Assembly: GCA_011523795.1 (NCBI GenBank)
Contig: WTFY01000010.1
Coordinates: 345,792-409,791 of the forward strand
Origin: Gammaproteobacteria bacterium
GTDB taxonomy: Bacteria > Pseudomonadota > Gammaproteobacteria > UBA4575
Direction of reading: 5' to 3'
DNA length: 64,000 nt
In this document: piece by piece, positions 1 through 9,071 of the stretch
How the letters are laid out: each line of letters starts with the position of its first letter
Numbering within the stretch: position 1 is the stretch's first letter
The notes under the pieces: generated by a model
What the model saw: only the letters and a program-made list of their open reading frames with translations
Database searches by the model: none
Told to the model about the DNA's origin: nothing
Made by a program: the position numbers and the translations under genes

Positions 1-1
1 C

Positions 2-1780
2 AGGCTCCAGGCCGTCAATGCCGGCATCAAGAAAGACGGTGCATTCTACCTGTTTACCCTGCGGCTGATCCCCATCTTTCCATTCTTCGTGATCAACCTG
101 GTCATGGGCCTCACCCCAATGCGCACGGCTGTATTCTGTGTCGTCAGCCTGCTTGGCATGGTGCCGGGTTCCATCCTTTTTGTGAACGTCGGCACCCAGT
201 TGGCCGATCTGGAGTCCCTGGGTGGAATCCTGACGCCGGATCTGGCCATCGCCTTTGGCCTGCTGGCGATTTTCCCCTGGGCTGCCAGGAAAGGACTGGC
301 CCTTTTCAGGGCAAGGCGCGCCTATGCGGGGTTTCAAAGGCCTCGGAAATTTGACCGCAACCTGATCGTGGTCGGTGCAGGTTCCGGCGGTCTCATCGCC
401 GCCTACATTGCCGCGGCGGTACGGGCTCGGGTCACGCTCATTGAAAAAGGCAAAATGGGCGGAGACTGCCTGAACACGGGCTGTGTGCCTTCCAAGGCGC
501 TGATACGATCTGCGAAATTCATCGCACAGGCCCGGCGCGCGGCTGAATACGGGTGTGAACCGGTCGAGGTAAATTTTGATTTCGGGAAGATCATGCAGCG
601 CGTACGCCGTGTCATCGGACAGATCGAACCCCATGATTCCGTGGAGCGCTATACAGAACTGGGGGTTGAATGCATTCAGGGGGAAGCGGAGCTGAAGGAT
701 CCGTGGACGGTTTCGGTCCATGGCAGGGAGCTGACGAGCCGGAACATCGTCCTGGCGACGGGCGCAAGCCCTCATGTACCGGACATACCGGGCCTGTCAC
801 AGGCCCGGTACTACACTTCGGATACCATCTGGAGTCTTGAGAGGCTGCCGGAGCGCATGGCCGTACTCGGTGGCGGACCGATAGGCTGTGAGCTGGCCCA
901 GTGCTTTGCCCGTTTCGGCTCAAGCGTGACCCAGATTCAAAGAGGTCCCAGGATACTGCCGCGAGAAGATCCGGAGCTCTCGGAGCTGGTTGCGCAGGGC
1001 CTGGCCCGGGACGGGGTGCAAATTCTCACCGGACACAGCGCAAGGGAGATCCTCCAGGAGCCGGATTCCAGCATCCTGGTCTGCACCGCCAACGGTGCTG
1101 AAGCAAGGATCCCGTTTGATACGCTGCTGGTGGCGGCAGGGCGCAGGGTGACTTCGCATTCCGCCTGGGAAAAATCCCTGCAGATCGAACTGCAAGAAGA
1201 CGGAAAACCTGTGCTGAACGAATTCCTGCAGACCACCTACCCCAATATCTACGCCTGCGGCGACCTGGCCGGGCCGTACCAGTTTACGCACACGGCTTCA
1301 CACCAGGCCTGGTATGCGAGTGTCAACGCGCTGTTCGGCCGGTTCAGGAAGTTCAGGGTAGACTACTCGGTGATTCCGTGGTGTACCTTCACGGAACCTG
1401 AGCTGGCGCGGGTGGGTCTGAATGAGCAGGAGGCAAGGGATCAGGGTATCGAATACGAGGTCACCCGGTATGACCTGTCCGACCTGGACCGCGCCGTCAC
1501 CGACGAGGAAGCGCATGGAATGGTCAAGGTGCTGACCGTGCCTGGCAAGGACAGGATCCTTGGTGCGGCCATCGCGGGTGAACACGCCGGAGACCTGATC
1601 ACGGAATACGTTTCAGCCATGAAACACAAGCTGGGCCTGAACAAGATCCTGGGCACCATTCATATCTATCCGACCCTCGCGGAAGCCAACAAGTCTGCCG
1701 CGGGCGTGTGGAAACGCGCACATGCCCCGGAGAGGATACTGAACTGGCTAAAGAGGTATCATGCGTTTGAGAGACGATAA
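2..1780 (+). CDS. TVP38/TMEM64-domain fused to mercuric-reductase-like FAD/NAD(P) oxidoreductase (5' truncated)
   Basis: The reading frame is open from base 2, so the gene begins before the window; the first in-window GTG (89) lies inside the membrane domain and is not the true start. The visible N-terminal part is the end of a VTT/TVP38-type membrane domain with hydrophobic segments and a typical pro-rich FPFF/NLVMGLTP region. From about base 360 a pyridine nucleotide-disulfide oxidoreductase begins: FAD motif VVGAGSGGL, redox-active disulfide GGDCLNTGCVPSK, second nucleotide motif LGGGPIGCELA, FAD-binding YACGDLAG, and a dimerisation domain ending in HIYPTLAEANK. The CxxxxC pair is that of mercuric reductase/lipoamide dehydrogenase relatives; no MerA C-terminal Cys pair is seen, so mercury as substrate is not supported. 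It lies 21 bp before arsS, with which such genes commonly cluster; a redox role in arsenic metabolism is inference. Confidence 0.85.
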   Translation, partial: RLQAVNAGIKKDGAFYLFTLRLIPIFPFFVINLVMGLTPMRTAVFCVVSLLGMVPGSILFVNVGTQLADLESLGGILTPDLAIAFGLLAIFPWAARKGLALFRARRAYAGFQRPRKFDRNLIVVGAGSGGLIAAYIAAAVRARVTLIEKGKMGGDCLNTGCVPSKALIRSAKFIAQARRAAEYGCEPVEVNFDFGKIMQRVRRVIGQIEPHDSVERYTELGVECIQGEAELKDPWTVSVHGRELTSRNIVLATGASPHVPDIPGLSQARYYTSDTIWSLERLPERMAVLGGGPIGCELAQCFARFGSSVTQIQRGPRILPREDPELSELVAQGLARDGVQILTGHSAREILQEPDSSILVCTANGAEARIPFDTLLVAAGRRVTSHSAWEKSLQIELQEDGKPVLNEFLQTTYPNIYACGDLAGPYQFTHTASHQAWYASVNALFGRFRKFRVDYSVIPWCTFTEPELARVGLNEQEARDQGIEYEVTRYDLSDLDRAVTDEEAHGMVKVLTVPGKDRILGAAIAGEHAGDLITEYVSAMKHKLGLNKILGTIHIYPTLAEANKSAAGVWKRAHAPERILNWLKRYHAFERR

Positions 1781-1801
1781 ACGAGAGCCTGATCATCGGC
1801 G

Positions 1802-2773
1802 GTGCAGTGCATGTACGATACTTTTCACCTGTTGAAACCTTCTGATTTTCCGGAAATTTCCCGTGAGAAAGTGGACACCCTGCAGGTTAACCTGGGTTAC
1901 CGGTGCAACCAGTCCTGTGTGCACTGCCATGTCAATGCAGGACCCGCCCGCAAGGAAGTGATGTCATCGGAAACCCTGGACACCGTTATGGACTACCTGC
2001 ACGCCCGGCCCATCCAGACGCTGGATATTACCGGTGGCGCACCTGAACTGCATCCGCAGTTCAAAACCCTGGTAAGCAGGGCTTCCGGCCTGGTGCGGCG
2101 CGTCATTGACCGTTGCAACCTCACCATCCTGGTAGAGCCGGGCCAGGAACGCCTGGCCGGGTTTCTGGCCAGGCACAATGTGCAAATCGTGGCCTCGCTT
2201 CCCTGTTATCTCGAGCAGAATGTTGATCGCCAGCGCGGCAAGGGCGTGTTTGAGAAAAGCGTACGTGCTCTGCGCTTGCTGAATTCCCTGGGGTACGGAA
2301 AGGGCAATCCTGATCTGACCCTGATGCTTGTCTACAACCCACAGGGTCCTGATCTTCCCCCGCCACAGGCTGGCCTGGAGGATGAATACCGGGAATACCT
2401 GGACAGGTACGATGTGAGCTTTGATGGCCTGTTCACCATCACGAACATGCCGATCAAGCGATTCGGCAGCACCCTCGTCAGCCAGGGGAAATTCTCCACG
2501 TACATGTCCTTGTTGCGGGGTGCCCACGAAGTGAAAAACCTGCAGTCCGTGATGTGCCGCACCCTGATCAGTGTCGACTGGCAGGGCTATGTATACGACT
2601 GCGATTTCAACCAGATGCTGGGCATGCCCCTGCGATACCATGATCGTGTGCGCACTCACCTGTCAGAACTGGTTGACATTGACCTGCGGAACAGCAAAAT
2701 TGCGGTTGCCGATCACTGTTACGGCTGTACCGCGGGCCAGGGAAGTAGCTGTGGCGGCTCGCTGAGCCGGTGA
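1802..2773 (+). CDS. arsS: Arsenosugar biosynthesis radical SAM protein ArsS
   Basis: A 323-residue radical SAM enzyme. The [4Fe-4S]-SAM motif CNQSCVHC (CxxxCxxC) lies near residue 37, followed by LDITGGAPELH. The C-terminal part is the DUF3641-like domain that ends in a Cys-rich stretch (CYGCTAGQGSSCGG). This architecture is that of ArsS, thought to join the 5'-deoxyadenosyl group to dimethylarsenite on the way to arsenosugars. In some relatives a Cys of the C-terminal cluster is selenocysteine; here all are ordinary TGT/TGC codons. GTG 1802 is taken as start; ATG 1811 (MYDTFHLL) is an equally good alternative. No arsM is present in the window. Family assignment is strong; the reaction is from family knowledge. 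Confidence 0.88.
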   Translation: MQCMYDTFHLLKPSDFPEISREKVDTLQVNLGYRCNQSCVHCHVNAGPARKEVMSSETLDTVMDYLHARPIQTLDITGGAPELHPQFKTLVSRASGLVRRVIDRCNLTILVEPGQERLAGFLARHNVQIVASLPCYLEQNVDRQRGKGVFEKSVRALRLLNSLGYGKGNPDLTLMLVYNPQGPDLPPPQAGLEDEYREYLDRYDVSFDGLFTITNMPIKRFGSTLVSQGKFSTYMSLLRGAHEVKNLQSVMCRTLISVDWQGYVYDCDFNQMLGMPLRYHDRVRTHLSELVDIDLRNSKIAVADHCYGCTAGQGSSCGGSLSR

Positions 2774-2805
2774 TCCCCCGTTTAACTGCCTGGCATGAAC
2801 CGTTC

Positions 2806-3867
2806 ATGAAATACCTTCCGGCGCATATTTTCCTGGTCATGGTCGCCCTGGCCTGCGTCGCCCATGCACAGCAACAGGAACAGCCTCCTTCGGTGTTTGT
2901 GGTGACGGAGCAGGCGGTAAAGAAGTTCGTATCGCCTACCGTCCTGTACAGTGCGACGGTCATCAGCCGCAACGATGCCAACCTGGCCGGGGAAATTTCA
3001 GGACACCTGACATGGGTTGCGGAAGTGGGTGACCGCTTTCGCAAGGGTGCACTGGTGGCCAAGCTGGATGATGTATTCATCAGGCAGGAAGTGATCGAGG
3101 AACAGTCCACCATCCAGAGTGAGCAGGCCAGGTACGAGTTCTATACCAAAACCCTGGAACGTTTCAGAAAGCTGCTGCCGGACGACAATATTTCACGCAG
3201 TCAGGTTGACCAGGCGAGCACGGACCAGTCGGTTGCCCGCAGCAATATCCATTCAGCCCGGGCACGCCTCGCCCAGGCCGAGGAGCGTCTGAAGCGGACC
3301 AATATCCTGGCGCCCTTCGACGGGGTGGTGTCGGAGCGGTTCCTGCAGGCCGGCGAGTGGGCGGACATGGGGGACACGATCGTACGCCTTGTGAGCCTGG
3401 ACGATCTCGAGATCCAGACGCACGTCCCGGCCAGCACCCTGCAGTTCGTGACAGAAGGCACGCCTCTGAACTACACGGACCGTGACTCGTCCGGTACCGG
3501 CAAGGTCCGGATTTTCGTGCCGGTCGGCGGCGACGTGTCGCGGTTGTACGAGTTGCGGATCGCGGTATCGGATCCCTCGCTCGAGGCCGGCAACCTGTTG
3601 CGTGTGGCCATCCCTACGGCGCATCCCCAGGAAACGGTACTGGTGCCGCGTGACGCGCTGGTCCTGCGCCGGGAGGGTGTCCATGTTTTCCGGGTCAATG
3701 AGGCATCCGTTGCCGAGAAAATTCCCGTGCAGACCGGGGTTGCCGAGTCCGGTTACATCGAAGTCCTTGGGGATATTCGGGAACATGACCGGGTCGTGGT
3801 CCGCGGCGGGGAATACCTGGCACATGGCATGCCGGTCAGCGAGCAGCCGTCGACTGCGAGTCCATGA
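2806..3867 (+). CDS. RND efflux periplasmic adaptor (membrane fusion protein)
   Basis: The start at ATG 2806 is chosen because it gives a clean signal peptide (MKYLPAHIFLVMVALACVAHA); a GTG at 2770 overlapping the arsS stop is possible but less convincing. The mature protein has the hairpin-and-barrel plan of MFP adaptors: a split lipoyl domain (GHLTWVAEVGDRFRKG and NILAPFDGVVSERF), a coiled coil rich in Gln/Glu/Arg between them, and a beta-barrel with DALVLRREGVHVF near the end. It would connect the inner-membrane pump encoded immediately downstream (4-bp overlap) to an outer-membrane channel. No TolC-like gene is in the window. Substrate unknown. Confidence 0.88.
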   Translation: MKYLPAHIFLVMVALACVAHAQQQEQPPSVFVVTEQAVKKFVSPTVLYSATVISRNDANLAGEISGHLTWVAEVGDRFRKGALVAKLDDVFIRQEVIEEQSTIQSEQARYEFYTKTLERFRKLLPDDNISRSQVDQASTDQSVARSNIHSARARLAQAEERLKRTNILAPFDGVVSERFLQAGEWADMGDTIVRLVSLDDLEIQTHVPASTLQFVTEGTPLNYTDRDSSGTGKVRIFVPVGGDVSRLYELRIAVSDPSLEAGNLLRVAIPTAHPQETVLVPRDALVLRREGVHVFRVNEASVAEKIPVQTGVAESGYIEVLGDIREHDRVVVRGGEYLAHGMPVSEQPSTASP

Positions 3868-6800
3868 ACCTGATCAAGGCTGCACTGGGCAACCCCACCG
3901 CGACCCTGGTCGGCTGCCTTCTGGTCATCCTGTTTGGTTCCGTGACGTTGACCCGGCTTCCTGTGCAGCTCACTCCTGCGGTGGAGCAGCCTGAAATCGT
4001 GATTACGACCAATTGGCGTGCCGCGGCCCCGCAGGAGATCGAGTCCGAGATTATCGAACCCCAGGAAAAGCAGCTGAGAGGCCTGCAGGGCATGACGGAA
4101 CTGCTTTCCGAGGCCAGCAGCGGAAACGGCAAGATCACGATCACCTTCGAAGTGGGCTACGACCTGAATCGGGCACTGATCGAAGTGATCAACCGGCTGA
4201 ACCGCGTACCGAGCTATCCTGAGGATTCGGACGAACCCATACTGAGCACGGCCGGGGGCAGGGGCCGCCCGATCGCCTGGTTCATCATCAAGACCAATGA
4301 AGGCAATACGAGACCGATCGAGACCTACCGGGATTTTGTCGAGGAAGTGGTGCAGACCCGTTTCGAACGGGTTCCCGGTGTAGCCCTTTCAGAAGTTCTG
4401 GGTGGAGATGAATACGAGGTACGGATCACGATCGACCCGTACAAGGCCGCGGGCCTGGGAGTTGACCTGCCCAGAGCCGCTGCGATGGTTGGTGGCATTG
4501 AGGACGTGTCCGGAGGTTTTGCCAATGTGGGGAAGCGGCGTTACACGCTTCGCTTTACCGGCGCGCTCAATGCGCAGCAATTCAGGGAGCTTATCCTCGA
4601 GTGGCGGGATGGCAAACCGGTCACCTTGCGGGATATCGCCCAGATCGAATTCCGCACGGTCGACCGCGAAACCTTCGTGACAACCAAGGGAAGCCTTTCC
4701 ATCGCGGCAAACGCCCACCGGGAAGCGGGAGTCAACGTGCTCGAAACCATGGCGGACCTTCGTGCTGCAACAAGGGAAATCCAGGAGGGCCCTTTCAAGC
4801 GCGCAGGCCTCAATCTCGAGCAGGTCTATGATGAAACCGTATACATCAACAGTGCCATCGAGCTGCTCCGGAACAGCCTGGGCCTGGGCATACTGCTGGC
4901 AGTGGTCGTTCTCTGGTTTTTTCTCAGGAAGTTCCGCACCACGCTGATCGTCACTCTGACCGTACCCCTGTGCCTGTTTGTAACGCTGGTCGTGATGAAC
5001 CTCACTGGGCGTACCCTGAACGTCATTTCGCTGGCGGGGATGGCTTTTGCCGTAGGGATGGTGATGGACGCTGCTATCATAGCGCTGGAGAACATCGTGC
5101 GCATGCGCGAGCAGGGCATGTCGCCCAGGGAAGCCGCACTCGAGGGCACCCTGCAGGTTTGGCCGGCCCTGTTTGCTTCGGCCGTGACTACGGTTGCGAT
5201 TTTCCTGCCTATCATCTTCCTGAAGGATCAAAGTGGCCAGCTGTTCTCGGACCTCGCGATCGTGATTTCTGCGGCAACAGCCACCTCGCTGCTGGTGGCG
5301 AGTACGGTTGTTCCGGTTTCCGCCTACAAGTTCACAACGCGCATGAACCTGAGGCAGCGGGCCCGTTCCTGGCAGGATCACGCCAGTTCATTCATCATGA
5401 TGATTACCGGAACGGCCGCATTGCGCTGGGTGTGGATTTTCGGCCTGATCGGTACCGCGGCAACCGTCACCTACTTCGCGTTTCCGAAAACGGATTACCT
5501 GCCAACGGGCAACCGTAATCTGGTGTTCGGCATCGTAATCCCGCCTCCGGGGGTCAATGTTGACCACATCGAACAGGAAATGGGCAAGGTCATTGCAACA
5601 CGCCTGCAACCGTACCTGGATGGTGTCCAGTCACCGAAGATCAAGCACTACTTTTTTGTGGCACGTTCCGGGTCCATCTTCCTGGGTGCCCGAGCGCAAA
5701 ATTCCGGGAAGGAGGAAATCGACCGCCTGCTGGAAGTCGTGCAAGGCACCATATCGGGTTTCCCGGACAGCTTTGCAGTGGTGCGCAGGGCGTCCCTGTT
5801 CAGTGGCGTCGGCGGGCGCACGGAGGTCGACATCAATGTCCAGGGGAGCAACATAGAGAGCCTGTTGCGCGCGGCGCGTGTCGGCTTTTTCGAAATTCCC
5901 AAGGTCTTCGACGGGGTCCGGGCCCGCCCGCGTCCCGGATTGCAGCTGGCTGAGCCGGAACTGCAGATGGAACCGAAGGAGGACCGGCTGGCAGAAGTCG
6001 GCTGGAATCGTGGCACCATGGGTATCCTGACCCGGTTTCTCGGACAGGGTCTTTTCGTGAATGAATATTTCACAGGCGATGAAAAGCTTGACGTGATTGC
6101 GAGGGCGGAACCCTGGTCGACCCCGGAAGAACTGGCCGCAATCCCCTTGTACACCCCGAAGGGCGGGGTGCTGCCCGTGAGCGAACTGGTCGATATCAGG
6201 CGTACTGCCGGGCCGGACCAGATACGCCGCCTGGACCGGCGTCGCACCGTCACGCTGGAGTTACGCCCGCCGCCCGGGATGCCGCTGGAGGTGGTCATTG
6301 ACAAGATCCAGCGGGAAATCGTGCCGCTGATGGAACGGGAGCTTCCGGAGGATGGAGAGATTCGGCTCAGCGGTTCAGCGGACAACCTGAAGCAGGCCAT
6401 TGAAAGTTTCGCCAGCAGCTTCATCCTTGCCGTGATCATCCTGTATCTCCTGATCAGTGCCCTGTTCCGCTCGTTCCTGGACAGTATCCTGGTCGTGCTG
6501 GTCTTGCCTCTCGCCACGGTCGGGGGGGTGCTGATGCTGCGTGTGCTGGGCTTGCCTGCGGACCTGCTGACCATGCTCGGCTTTATTGTCCTGCTGGGCC
6601 TGGTCGTGAACAATGCCATCTTGCTGGTGCACCAGGCTCGTGGCGGCGAACGCAGGGGCCTGTCCCGGCACGACGCCGTCCAGGAGTCGGTGCGGCTGCG
6701 GCTGCGCCCCATCTTGATGAGCACCCTTACCAGCATTTTCGGAATTTTGCCTTTGTTGCTGATCCCGGGTCCGGGCTCGGAACTGTACAGGGGATTTGCC

Positions 6801-6917
6801 GGCGTGATCGTCGGCGGCATGTCCGTGAGCACGGTTTTTACGCTTATCCTGCTGCCGAGTTTTCTGCAGCTGGGCCGGGCGCGGCCACTTCCTTCCGGTG
6901 AAATGACGCCTAGCTGA
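3864..6917 (+). CDS. RND family efflux permease (AcrB/HAE1-like)
   Basis: 1017 residues, normal length for an AcrB-type pump, overlapping the adaptor stop by four bases, so the two are one operon. Features: first transmembrane helix at the N-terminus followed by the porter domain, RND helices around GLGILLAVVVLWFF, the TM4 segment GMAFAVGMVMDAAIIALENI, a second porter half, and a second set of helices with LGFIVLLGLVVNNAILLVH. The TM4 position equivalent to AcrB Asp407-Asp408 reads Asp-Ala, so only the first acidic proton-relay residue is kept, as in several non-AcrB subgroups. Outer-membrane partner and substrate are not evident from context. Confidence 0.9.
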   Translation: MNLIKAALGNPTATLVGCLLVILFGSVTLTRLPVQLTPAVEQPEIVITTNWRAAAPQEIESEIIEPQEKQLRGLQGMTELLSEASSGNGKITITFEVGYDLNRALIEVINRLNRVPSYPEDSDEPILSTAGGRGRPIAWFIIKTNEGNTRPIETYRDFVEEVVQTRFERVPGVALSEVLGGDEYEVRITIDPYKAAGLGVDLPRAAAMVGGIEDVSGGFANVGKRRYTLRFTGALNAQQFRELILEWRDGKPVTLRDIAQIEFRTVDRETFVTTKGSLSIAANAHREAGVNVLETMADLRAATREIQEGPFKRAGLNLEQVYDETVYINSAIELLRNSLGLGILLAVVVLWFFLRKFRTTLIVTLTVPLCLFVTLVVMNLTGRTLNVISLAGMAFAVGMVMDAAIIALENIVRMREQGMSPREAALEGTLQVWPALFASAVTTVAIFLPIIFLKDQSGQLFSDLAIVISAATATSLLVASTVVPVSAYKFTTRMNLRQRARSWQDHASSFIMMITGTAALRWVWIFGLIGTAATVTYFAFPKTDYLPTGNRNLVFGIVIPPPGVNVDHIEQEMGKVIATRLQPYLDGVQSPKIKHYFFVARSGSIFLGARAQNSGKEEIDRLLEVVQGTISGFPDSFAVVRRASLFSGVGGRTEVDINVQGSNIESLLRAARVGFFEIPKVFDGVRARPRPGLQLAEPELQMEPKEDRLAEVGWNRGTMGILTRFLGQGLFVNEYFTGDEKLDVIARAEPWSTPEELAAIPLYTPKGGVLPVSELVDIRRTAGPDQIRRLDRRRTVTLELRPPPGMPLEVVIDKIQREIVPLMERELPEDGEIRLSGSADNLKQAIESFASSFILAVIILYLLISALFRSFLDSILVVLVLPLATVGGVLMLRVLGLPADLLTMLGFIVLLGLVVNNAILLVHQARGGERRGLSRHDAVQESVRLRLRPILMSTLTSIFGILPLLLIPGPGSELYRGFAGVIVGGMSVSTVFTLILLPSFLQLGRARPLPSGEMTPS

Positions 6918-6949
6918 GGCAACCGCAGCGACTCCGGCAGCGCCGGGGC

Positions 6950-7984
6950 CTACTTGGCTGTCAGCTTGATCTCTATTCTCCTGTTCCTGGAATAGGCTTC
7001 GTGGGAATCCGAGGCATCCAGGGGATGGTACTCACCGAAACCGGTAGCCGCCAGGCGTTCTGCCGGAACCCCCTGCTCGATCATGTACCGGACGATGGCC
7101 AGGGCCCGCGCAGTGGACAGTTCCCAGTTGGAAGGGAACTCGGGCGTGTTGATCTTTCTCGAGTCGGTATGCCCGTCGATGCGGATGACCCAGTCGATGT
7201 CATCCGGAATCTCGGAGGCCACCTCTGTGATGATCCGTGCGAGCGATCTCACCTGTCGCCTCCCGCGCTCACCCAGCGTGGCGGAGGCCGTGTCGAACAG
7301 GAGTTCCGACTGCAGGATGAACCGGTCTCCAACGATCTGGATATTGGGATTGTTTCCCAGCACGTCTCGCAAGCGCCCGAAAAAGTTGGAACGGTAGTAT
7401 GCCAGCTTCTGTACCATCTGTAGGAGGGACCGGTTCAGCTCCCTGGAGAACTGCTCCAGGTTCTCATCGTCAGGATCCATCTCCAGTCCCAGCAACTGCG
7501 AAATGGCACTGAGATGTTCGCGCAGCATTCTCACCTGCCTGTTGATCAGCTGGATCTGTGCGACCGATCTGGCCGAGAGTTCCTGTTCCTCTTCGAGTGC
7601 TTCCTGGCTGGTCCGGAGCTCTGCAGAAAGACTCTGGATTTCCTTTTCCAGCTGCTGGCGCAGCTCGGCCAGCAACTCGACGTCCGTCTGCAGGCCCGCA
7701 ATGTTTTCAGATTTGCCCAGGAGCTGTTCGGCGAGCTTTTCCACGCGTTGCTGCATGTCCGTACTGGTTGCCCTTTCCGTGGCCAGCAGTGCAGACAGTT
7801 CAGCCGTCACACGGTCGAGTTCCGTTATTCTCTTTTCCTTGCCGGTCAGCGTGATGCTGAGCAGAAACTGGCCGACGGTGAATATCAGCAGCAGGAATAC
7901 GATGACCAGGAGCAGTGCAGACAGTGCATCGACAAAACCTGGCCAGATGTTGACATTCCGCCGGGATGAACTGGAGAGCTGCAC
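6950..7984 (-). CDS. OmpA/MotB-like peptidoglycan-binding membrane protein
   Basis: 344 residues. A single transmembrane helix near residues 18-40 (FVDALSALLLVIVFLLLIF, the aligned MotB plug/TM signature with a membrane-embedded Asp) is followed by a long coiled coil (about 50-160) and a C-terminal OmpA/MotB domain with the peptidoglycan-binding pattern IRIDGHTDSRKI, LSTARALAIVRYM, GFGEYHPL and NRRIEIKL. Its start lies 2 bp after the stop of the upstream MotA/ExbB-like gene, so the two probably form a stator-like ion-driven complex. No flagellar genes are nearby, arguing against a flagellar stator. Function is inferred from architecture only. Confidence 0.8.
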   Translation of the reverse strand: MQLSSSSRRNVNIWPGFVDALSALLLVIVFLLLIFTVGQFLLSITLTGKEKRITELDRVTAELSALLATERATSTDMQQRVEKLAEQLLGKSENIAGLQTDVELLAELRQQLEKEIQSLSAELRTSQEALEEEQELSARSVAQIQLINRQVRMLREHLSAISQLLGLEMDPDDENLEQFSRELNRSLLQMVQKLAYYRSNFFGRLRDVLGNNPNIQIVGDRFILQSELLFDTASATLGERGRRQVRSLARIITEVASEIPDDIDWVIRIDGHTDSRKINTPEFPSNWELSTARALAIVRYMIEQGVPAERLAATGFGEYHPLDASDSHEAYSRNRRIEIKLTAK

Positions 7985-7986
7985 GT

Positions 7987-8967
7987 CTATTCGGGTGGTT
8001 TGCGGTGTGCCAGCGAAGCACTGATCGTGCGCGCCAGGATACGCAGCTCCTTGCGCAGTTCGTCTGACAGGGGTTGCTGGTCACGTTTCAGGTACTCGCA
8101 GAGTTCTGCCAGCTGACGCGTGAGCTCGAGCAGGTTCGAGTCCAGCCTGGAGCGTTCATTGACCTGCTCACCCAGTACACGTTCCAGGCTTTCGATGCCG
8201 TCAGCGGTTTTCTCCAGCAAGGCCTGTACATACTCCGGCACGATGACGTCCTCGCCATCGGTCAGGGCGCCCGAGGAAAGACGGGTGACGCTTGACAGCC
8301 ATTCCTCGAGCTCGTTGAAGAACCTTCTTTGTGCATGGCCGGTCTGCAGGTCAGTAAAGCCCAGGATCAACGAGCCGGCCAGACCGAAGAAGGACGAGCT
8401 GAACGCCACGCCCATGCCGGCCAGGGGTTGTTGCAGTCCCTGCTTCAGGTTTTCGAACAGCAACAGGCTGTTCTCGCCATCGGATGACATGTTCTTGATC
8501 ACGTCGCCCGCGGAATTGATCGTGCTCAGTAGCCCCCAGAAAGTTCCCAGGAGCCCCAGGAATATCAGCAGGCCGATCAGGTACCGTGATATGTCGCGTG
8601 ACTCGTCCAGGCGGCTGGTGATGCTGTCCAGGAGAGAACGCATGGACAGGGTGGACAGCGTGAAACGGTCCCCGGTTTTCCGGGAGAGCATTCGCTCCAT
8701 GGGCGCAAGCAGGGTCGTGGATTTTCCGGATGCGCCATTTTTGTCCGGGTTGCGAAACTGGTCGATCCATTCGATTTCCCTGACAAGTTTCATCACCTGC
8801 AGGGCGTTGTAGGCGAGGCCCGCAAGCAGCACCAGCACGATCAGGGAGTTGAACCAGGGGTTGGTCCAGAAGGCAAAGAGGATCGAATCATGGGCCGCAA
8901 GTGCCGCCAGCGCTGCACTCAGCACGAATATGATCATCCACGTCAGTACAAGGTACGGCTTTGTCAT
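7987..8967 (-). CDS. MotA/TolQ/ExbB-family proton channel protein
   Basis: 326 residues with four predicted membrane helices: two at the N-terminus (WMIIFVLSAALAALAA, LIVLVLLAGLAYNAL) and the conserved pair YLIGLLIFLGLLGTFWGLL and GMGVAFSSSFFGLAGSLIL, which carry the TolQ/ExbB/MotA signature (G-x-x-GT-x-W-G-L, then a Ser/Gly-rich helix). A coiled-coil tail follows. It is translated just ahead of the OmpA/MotB-like partner on the minus strand. The pair resembles non-flagellar stator units used for ion-driven envelope processes; ZorA of Zorya is a relative in fold, but ZorC/D/E partners are absent. Confidence 0.8.
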   Translation of the reverse strand: MTKPYLVLTWMIIFVLSAALAALAAHDSILFAFWTNPWFNSLIVLVLLAGLAYNALQVMKLVREIEWIDQFRNPDKNGASGKSTTLLAPMERMLSRKTGDRFTLSTLSMRSLLDSITSRLDESRDISRYLIGLLIFLGLLGTFWGLLSTINSAGDVIKNMSSDGENSLLLFENLKQGLQQPLAGMGVAFSSSFFGLAGSLILGFTDLQTGHAQRRFFNELEEWLSSVTRLSSGALTDGEDVIVPEYVQALLEKTADGIESLERVLGEQVNERSRLDSNLLELTRQLAELCEYLKRDQQPLSDELRKELRILARTISASLAHRKPPE

Positions 8968-9071
8968 GACTGGCTCTGGGAATCAGTAGATCAGGTGGCA
9001 ATACTAGCATGCCAGGCCAGTCCCAACCTATACATCGGCCACCAGGCGTGTTTCCGGCACCTGGCCCTGGA

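Noticed and set aside
5648-6922. 424-codon minus-strand frame across the RND pump
   Set aside because: Ser/Arg-rich shadow of the pump gene.
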